Of a DNA stretch of 8,203 nucleotides, positions 4,672 through 8,203 are shown piece after piece (the first letter of the stretch is position 1; each line of letters starts with the position of its first letter). Below the pieces are notes generated by a model that was not told where the DNA came from, did not search any database, and saw only the letters and a list, made by a program, of their open reading frames with translations. The stretch is from Desulfobacterales bacterium (lineage in GTDB: Bacteria; Desulfobacterota; Desulfobacteria; Desulfobacterales; SpSt-501): positions 1 to 8,203 of the forward strand of contig JALOOS010000077.1 in assembly GCA_025454275.1 (NCBI GenBank), in the 5' to 3' direction. A program made the translations under genes and the position numbers.

Positions 4672-6588
4672 CTAAGCGGACATCCATTGCAGGACCTGGG
4701 GCACATACTCATCCGGGCAGATCCGCAGCAGCCAACGTATCTGAAGCCCGACGTCGGCAAAGCCGATGTGAAACTCCTCGGCGGCCGACGGCCCGAGGGT
4801 GTCCTGCCAGGCGCGCACCGCCGCCGCCGGCAGCGGGCTGTCGATCAGGATCCCGTCCAGCTCTCCCAGATCCGCGAGCTCCTGCAGCGAGGGCATCCTC
4901 CGCCTCTTCCACCAGTAGACCTGTCGCTGCATTTCGCCCCGGAACCACGCCCGCCGGTCGACGGAGACCAGGGTGAAGAGAACCGCCCGGTTCCCCGGCC
5001 GGGGGAAGAGGTACCGCAGATCTCCGTCCAGAAAGTGCGGGCGGCGCAGATTCAGCGCATTGAGGAGCTCCCGGGGCCGGGGGGGCACGGCCGGCTCGAA
5101 GAAGACCACTTCGAAGGGCGTAAAGGGGTTTTCGGCCGTAGTGATCTGAAGGGCCTTCGCAAGGAAGCCGACATCCCGCCATCCCGGCCCGGCCAGCACC
5201 TGGTAGGGCTGCGTGAGCTGCCGGGACAGGCGCCGGATCTCCTCCACCGGCCGCGCACGGTTCAGCACCAGCTTGGCCACACACTCACGCTCCCCCAGGC
5301 GCACCCGCAGGTCGGATGCCTTCCGGAAATCACGGCCGGCCCCCTGCCGCCAGGAGAGCTCCAGGTCCGGAAGGGGGAAGAACACCGTGTCCAGGCGGGT
5401 TTCGGCGTAATCGTAGGCCAGGAGGAACTCCTCGGGGGAAAAAGAGGGGGTGGCGGTGACCGTGTAGGGCGGATGGGGTTCAAACTGCAGCCCCAGCTCG
5501 CGGCGGCGTTGCCGAAAGCGAGTGCCCGGCAGGACCGAGAGCGGGAAGATCTGCACGTCCGCCGCCAGATCGTGGTCGGCCACGAAATCCACGCTGCGCA
5601 TGAACCCGGCAAGATCATCGCCCGGCAGCCCGATGATAAGGTCGATGCCGGGGGTGATTCCCCGCCGCTTGAGGTGCGCGACCCCCCGCAGGAACCGGTC
5701 GAGCCGGGTCGGCCGGTTCATGATTTTAAGCGCCTCGGGAGTGGTGCTCTGCAGGCCGATTTCGAACCAGGTGAAACCGGCCGCCGCCAGCAGGTCGGCC
5801 AGGCCCGCGTCAATCGCCTCGGCCCGGATTTCGCTGATGAAGCGAAGCGACTTTCGGGAGTTGAGCCGGGCGATCGCGGCCAGCAACCCGCGAAGGTCCG
5901 GCCGCGAATTCAGGGATGGGTCCAGCAGGTAGACCTCCCCTACGTCATGCGTCAGCGCCCAGCGCACGGCATCGAGCAGGTTTTCCGGCTCAGCGTAGAT
6001 GAGTTCGCGCCGGGACTTGTTGTAGTAGCAGAAACCGCAGCGGTAAGGACAGCCGCGCTGGGTTTCGAGCAGCATCAGGCGTTCGACGGCCGGTTCGAGC
6101 AGCCCGTCGACATAGGGGCTGCGCGCCCGCCGGAAGATGTCCGCGGCGCTCCCGCCGGCTTGCCCCTCGCCCCAGGCGCCGGGCTCCGTCAGCAGCCGGC
6201 GAAACACCTGCTCGCCCTCGCCGCAGACGCGAACGTCCACGTGCGGGGAGCGCACCAGCGGGTTGTCGGGGGTGACCTCGGGCCCGCCGAACACGATGCG
6301 GGTCGAGGGCAGCGCCGCCTTCAATTGTTCGGCCGCGTAGAGACTTCGCTCGATGTTCCAGCTGAACACGCTGAATCCGATCACGTCGGGGCGCGCGGCG
6401 GCGATCCGTGCCGACAGGGCGGCATCCCCGAGGTAGGACACCTCGCTCTCGGGCAGGATCTCGACCGTCACGCCGGGAAGACCCTGCGCCGCCTGCTTCA
6501 GGCAGGCCGCCCCCAGGGGGATGTTTCCGGTCCTGCGCCCGAAATTCTGGCGGGGAATGGGCAGTTGGGCCAACAGTACGCGCGTCAT
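4672..6588 (-). CDS. B12-binding-type radical SAM protein with unassigned C-terminal domain
   Basis: A large cytoplasmic Fe-S enzyme, 638 aa from ATG 6588. Residues 1 to about 130 form a cobalamin-binding-like Rossmann domain: TRVLLAQLPIP, DVIGFSVFSWNIERS (68-82) and IVFGGPEVTPDN (98-109), without the DxHxxG histidine motif, as in many radical SAM relatives. The radical SAM domain follows: RGCPYRCGFCYYN with cluster cysteines at 180, 184 and 187, then FEIGLQSTTPEAL (275-287) and GIDLIIGLPGD (314-324), ending near 390. The remaining ~240 residues, including PLPDLELSW, RQVYWWKRRR and ELDGILIDSPLP, match nothing I can name. Substrate unknown; methylation or ring chemistry would fit the class but is inference. 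ATG 6588 matches the family N-terminus and has AAGGA about 12 nt upstream; ATG 6609 would add seven residues with no ribosome site. It lies 52 nt after the DUF5658 gene, probably co-transcribed. Confidence 0.88.
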   Translation of the reverse strand: MTRVLLAQLPIPRQNFGRRTGNIPLGAACLKQAAQGLPGVTVEILPESEVSYLGDAALSARIAAARPDVIGFSVFSWNIERSLYAAEQLKAALPSTRIVFGGPEVTPDNPLVRSPHVDVRVCGEGEQVFRRLLTEPGAWGEGQAGGSAADIFRRARSPYVDGLLEPAVERLMLLETQRGCPYRCGFCYYNKSRRELIYAEPENLLDAVRWALTHDVGEVYLLDPSLNSRPDLRGLLAAIARLNSRKSLRFISEIRAEAIDAGLADLLAAAGFTWFEIGLQSTTPEALKIMNRPTRLDRFLRGVAHLKRRGITPGIDLIIGLPGDDLAGFMRSVDFVADHDLAADVQIFPLSVLPGTRFRQRRRELGLQFEPHPPYTVTATPSFSPEEFLLAYDYAETRLDTVFFPLPDLELSWRQGAGRDFRKASDLRVRLGERECVAKLVLNRARPVEEIRRLSRQLTQPYQVLAGPGWRDVGFLAKALQITTAENPFTPFEVVFFEPAVPPRPRELLNALNLRRPHFLDGDLRYLFPRPGNRAVLFTLVSVDRRAWFRGEMQRQVYWWKRRRMPSLQELADLGELDGILIDSPLPAAAVRAWQDTLGPSAAEEFHIGFADVGLQIRWLLRICPDEYVPQVLQWMSA

Positions 6589-6640
6589 GAGCGTCTGGGT
6601 TCCTTGCATCCGACGGGAATGGTCCGGCTTCAGATCTCTC

Positions 6641-7177
6641 TCAGCACGGAAGCAAGCTGCGGCAGGATGTCATGAAAATCAACACGAACTGCCACACCAC
6701 GGCGATCCCGAAGCATACCAGCGCGAAGGTGAACAACCGCTTTGTCTGGAAACGGCTTCCCCGGATGACGCTGTTGCGGACCAGGACGAAAATCATCACC
6801 GCCGCACTGGTGATCGCGTACTTGACGAGGGTGAAGACGGTGGGGCCTTTGCCGAGGAAATAGTTCATGACGGGGTTGATCTCAGTGGCGCCCTGCTCGA
6901 TCAGGTTGAGGGTCAGGAACGCATCGGTGAGGCTCAGCAACAGGATACCGATGATGATCGCGAGCAACCCGGCGGGGTAGTGGTCCAGTATGACGATCCG
7001 CCAGCGATCCTCGGCGCGGCGCACGCGGCGGCGCCGGCCGCCGAAGAACAGATATCGCAGAGCGGGGAAAGGGCGCTGGCGGCGCTCGGCCGGAGAGCGA
7101 TTTTCACCGGTGGCGGCATTCACGGCACCTCTGTTTTCGAAGCTCGGGGCGGCGGAGCTGTCTGGAGCGGGAGCCAT
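6641..7177 (-). CDS. DUF5658 domain membrane protein
   Basis: A 178-aa protein with a soluble basic N-terminus (1-65, including the run GGRRRRVRRAEDRWR at 46-60) and three membrane segments at about 68-92, 112-133 and 148-169. The first segment and the loop after it carry SLTDAFLTLNLIEQGATEINPVMNYFL, split here as SLTDAFLTL (82-90) and EINPVMNYFL (99-108), which is the DUF5658 pattern. No function is known for the family. By the positive-inside rule the Arg-rich N-terminus is probably cytoplasmic. The start is ATG 7177 with AGGGA 6 nt upstream (7184-7188), and an 8-bp perfect palindrome lies just before it. It is the first gene of the minus-strand set that continues into the radical SAM gene. 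Confidence 0.8.
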   Translation of the reverse strand: MAPAPDSSAAPSFENRGAVNAATGENRSPAERRQRPFPALRYLFFGGRRRRVRRAEDRWRIVILDHYPAGLLAIIIGILLLSLTDAFLTLNLIEQGATEINPVMNYFLGKGPTVFTLVKYAITSAAVMIFVLVRNSVIRGSRFQTKRLFTFALVCFGIAVVWQFVLIFMTSCRSLLPC

Positions 7178-7187
7178 ATTGAGTCCC

Positions 7188-7208
7188 TATCGGCCGTTTC
7201 GGCCGATA
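7188..7208. repeat. Perfect palindrome in the leader of the DUF5658 gene
   Basis: TATCGGCC (7188-7195) and GGCCGATA (7201-7208) pair perfectly around GTTTC. The element begins at the ribosome site of the DUF5658 gene, so it could be an operator or, as RNA, could mask translation initiation. Confidence 0.5.
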
Positions 7209-7230
7209 CTTGATTGCCTGTTTTCAAACC

Positions 7231-7272
7231 GCGTGCGTTGCACGCGATTTCATGTGCAACGCGTAACGCACG
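7231..7272. repeat. Overlapping inverted repeats with alternative pairing
   Basis: One arm can pair three ways. GCGTGC (7231-7236) pairs with GCACGC (7240-7245) around GTT. GCGTTGCAC (7235-7243) pairs with GTGCAACGC (7254-7262) over a 10-nt loop. CGTGCGTT (7232-7239) pairs with AACGCACG (7265-7272). The three pairings are mutually exclusive. The block lies in the 241-nt divergent gap between the DUF5658 and NUDIX genes, whose remaining sequence shows only small GC-rich hairpins. An operator or RNA switch is conceivable. Confidence 0.55.
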
Positions 7273-7371
7273 AGGGTGCGTCTGACGTTTCGGCCCGCAG
7301 CCCAACATCCAAGCCGCCCGGTGTGCGGGTGGCCCGCGTCCGTTTCAGGCGCCGCCGCGTCCCGCAGTGTG

Positions 7372-7400
7372 TTGACAAGAATAAGGCCCTCCGCTACGAC
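7372..7400 (+). promoter_or_regulatory. Putative sigma-70 promoter of the NUDIX gene
   Basis: A perfect -35, TTGACA (7372-7377), is followed after 17 nt by TACGAC (7395-7400), a weak -10. Transcription would start near 7407, right at the ribosome site GGAGG (7408-7412), giving an almost leaderless transcript of about 12 nt before ATG 7419. Confidence 0.5.
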
Positions 7401-7418
7401 TGTCCGCGGAGGCACGCC

Positions 7419-8003
7419 ATGAAGATCATCGGTGTGGAAAAGCTGACCGACGCAGCCTGGTTGAATCTGTTCCGAGTCACCTACCACCTCGCGGACCCGA
7501 AACCGCGCTACTGGACCCTCGCCACCCGACGCCCGACGCCGCGTTGCGCAAGCGGCCGTTACGAATCCCCGGATGCCGTGATCATCGCGGCCTACCACCG
7601 CAGCCGCAAAAAGCTGGTGGTGATCCGCGAATACCGAGTGGCCCTGGCGGGCGACGAATACGGGTTTCCGGCCGGGCTCCTGGAGACCGGCGAGAGCATC
7701 GAAGCGGCGGCCCGCCGGGAACTCATGGAGGAAACCGGACTGTCGGTGGTCCGCATTCTGGCAGCGAGCCCGCCCCTCTTTTCATCCGCCGGCATGACCG
7801 ATGAATCGGTCTGCCTGGTCTATGTCGAATGCGACGGCGAGCCCGGCACCGGGTCGCAGGAGCCCACGGAGCGGATTGCGGTGATCTTCGTCTCCCCCGA
7901 GGAGGCCAAGGGCCTTTGCGGCGACCCATCGATCAAGTTCGATGCGCGGGCTTGGCTCGTGATCTCGCATTTTGCCGCCACCGGACACCTTGCAGGGCTT
8001 TAG
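7419..8003 (+). CDS. NUDIX hydrolase, ADP-ribose pyrophosphatase-like
   Basis: A 194-aa cytoplasmic pyrophosphohydrolase. It contains a perfect Nudix box (GX5EX7REUXEEXGU) at 86-108: Gly86, Glu92, then RELMEETGL with catalytic Glu104/Glu105 as metal ligands. The flanking pattern DAVIIAAYH (52-60), LVVIREYRVALAGDEYGFPAG (66-86) and SSAGMTDES (122-130) is that of ADP-ribose/nucleoside-diphosphate-sugar pyrophosphatases; the downstream proline/glycine that separates ADP-ribose from other substrates cannot be judged reliably by eye, so substrate is left open. The start is ATG 7419 with GGAGG 6 nt upstream; the frame extending back to 6990 has no family similarity and runs antisense to the DUF5658 gene. 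The gene stands alone on its strand, behind its own promoter. Confidence 0.92.
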   Translation: MKIIGVEKLTDAAWLNLFRVTYHLADPKPRYWTLATRRPTPRCASGRYESPDAVIIAAYHRSRKKLVVIREYRVALAGDEYGFPAGLLETGESIEAAARRELMEETGLSVVRILAASPPLFSSAGMTDESVCLVYVECDGEPGTGSQEPTERIAVIFVSPEEAKGLCGDPSIKFDARAWLVISHFAATGHLAGL

Positions 8004-8023
8004 AACACAGGCGGATGGCCGGT

Positions 8024-8197
8024 TCAGTCCTTTGGCGTCGCCGGCGGCAGCTCGTCGCACGAAAACCGCCGACCGCAGCCGCCGCAAACGAGAACCTGCC
8101 CCGTATCGGACCGCGTACGGGGGGCGCTCAGCGGGCGCCGGCATTCAGGGCATTTGGAATCGACTCCCGGGCATGTTGCTTCCGGTGTAGCTTTCAT
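8024..8197 (-). CDS. Small double-CxxC zinc-ribbon protein (57 aa)
   Basis: Reading the minus strand from ATG 8197 gives a 57-aa protein with CPEC (Cys16, Cys19) and CGGC (Cys38, Cys41), joined by RRPLSAPRTRSDTGQVLV, plus Cys9 and Cys47. This is the classic two-knuckle rubredoxin/zinc-ribbon layout expected to bind one zinc. It ends at TGA 8026-8024, 20 nt from the convergent NUDIX stop. No named family is recognised and the function is unknown. The window ends 6 nt upstream of the ATG, where GGGGCG is visible; the true ribosome site, promoter and possible upstream extension cannot be seen, so the start is provisional. Confidence 0.65.
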   Translation of the reverse strand: MKATPEATCPGVDSKCPECRRPLSAPRTRSDTGQVLVCGGCGRRFSCDELPPATPKD

Positions 8198-8203
8198 CGC
8201 CCC

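Noticed and set aside
4687..6675. Long (662-codon) open frame on the plus strand
   Set aside because: It is antisense to the radical SAM gene. Its translation is a Pro/Gln/Arg/Gly-rich string without domains, while the minus strand shows full radical SAM motifs; this is a GC-bias shadow.
7231..7272. CRISPR or tandem-repeat origin for the repeated GCGT/ACGC motifs
   Set aside because: The repeats are inverted, overlapping and few, without regular spacers.

Overview
The window is GC-rich (roughly two thirds G+C by eye, with strong G/C bias at third codon positions). It carries genes typical of an anaerobic, iron-sulfur-rich bacterium: two radical SAM genes, an Mrp/NBP35-type Fe-S carrier ATPase with extra N-terminal cysteines, an FmdB-type zinc ribbon and a DUF5658 membrane protein. 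My best guess is a member of the Desulfobacterota (former Deltaproteobacteria). This rests on gene flavour only; there is no rRNA or other marker. I see no tRNA or rRNA gene, transposase, CRISPR array or recognisable defence system. It looks like ordinary chromosome with some informative irregularities.

Layout, left to right. (1) 32-888 (+): a TYW1-like (COG0731) radical SAM gene split by a frame-changing internal deletion near 397/398. (2) 936-1030: a REP-like block of nested palindromes. (3) 1103-2017 (+): Mrp/NBP35 ATPase. (4) 2075-2257 and 2451-2651 (-): two very small genes, an unrecognised 60-aa protein and a 66-aa zinc-ribbon-like protein, each behind a plausible sigma-70 promoter. (5) 2735-2875: a sharply bounded AT-rich island (about 22% GC by hand count) between the small minus-strand genes and the next plus-strand operon. 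(6) 3016-4331 (+): a VUT/COG1738 queuosine-precursor transporter translationally coupled (ATGA overlap) to a UPF0173 metallo-beta-lactamase-fold hydrolase. (7) 4365-7177 (-): a DUF5658 membrane protein, a large cobalamin-binding-type radical SAM enzyme and an FmdB zinc ribbon, read in that order; the last probably also has its own promoter. (8) 7178-7418: a divergent intergenic region with a perfect palindrome next to the DUF5658 start and a three-way set of mutually exclusive inverted repeats. (9) 7419-8003 (+): a NUDIX hydrolase. (10) 8024-8197 (-): a 57-aa double-CxxC zinc-ribbon protein, convergent with the NUDIX gene.

How the genes may work together. The strongest functional unit is the transporter/hydrolase pair, which shares one transcript and a stop/start overlap. 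Two ends of tRNA modification are represented (wyosine-like radical SAM chemistry and queuosine-precursor uptake), but nothing joins them into one system. The 4365-7177 block looks like one transcriptional unit centred on a radical SAM enzyme whose C-terminal third I cannot assign. Four small proteins (57-67 aa), three of them with paired cysteine motifs, are easily lost in annotation. I found no convincing new multi-gene system. The items most worth a second look are the split radical SAM gene, the AT-rich island, the alternative-pairing repeats before the NUDIX gene, the unassigned radical SAM C-terminus and the small genes.
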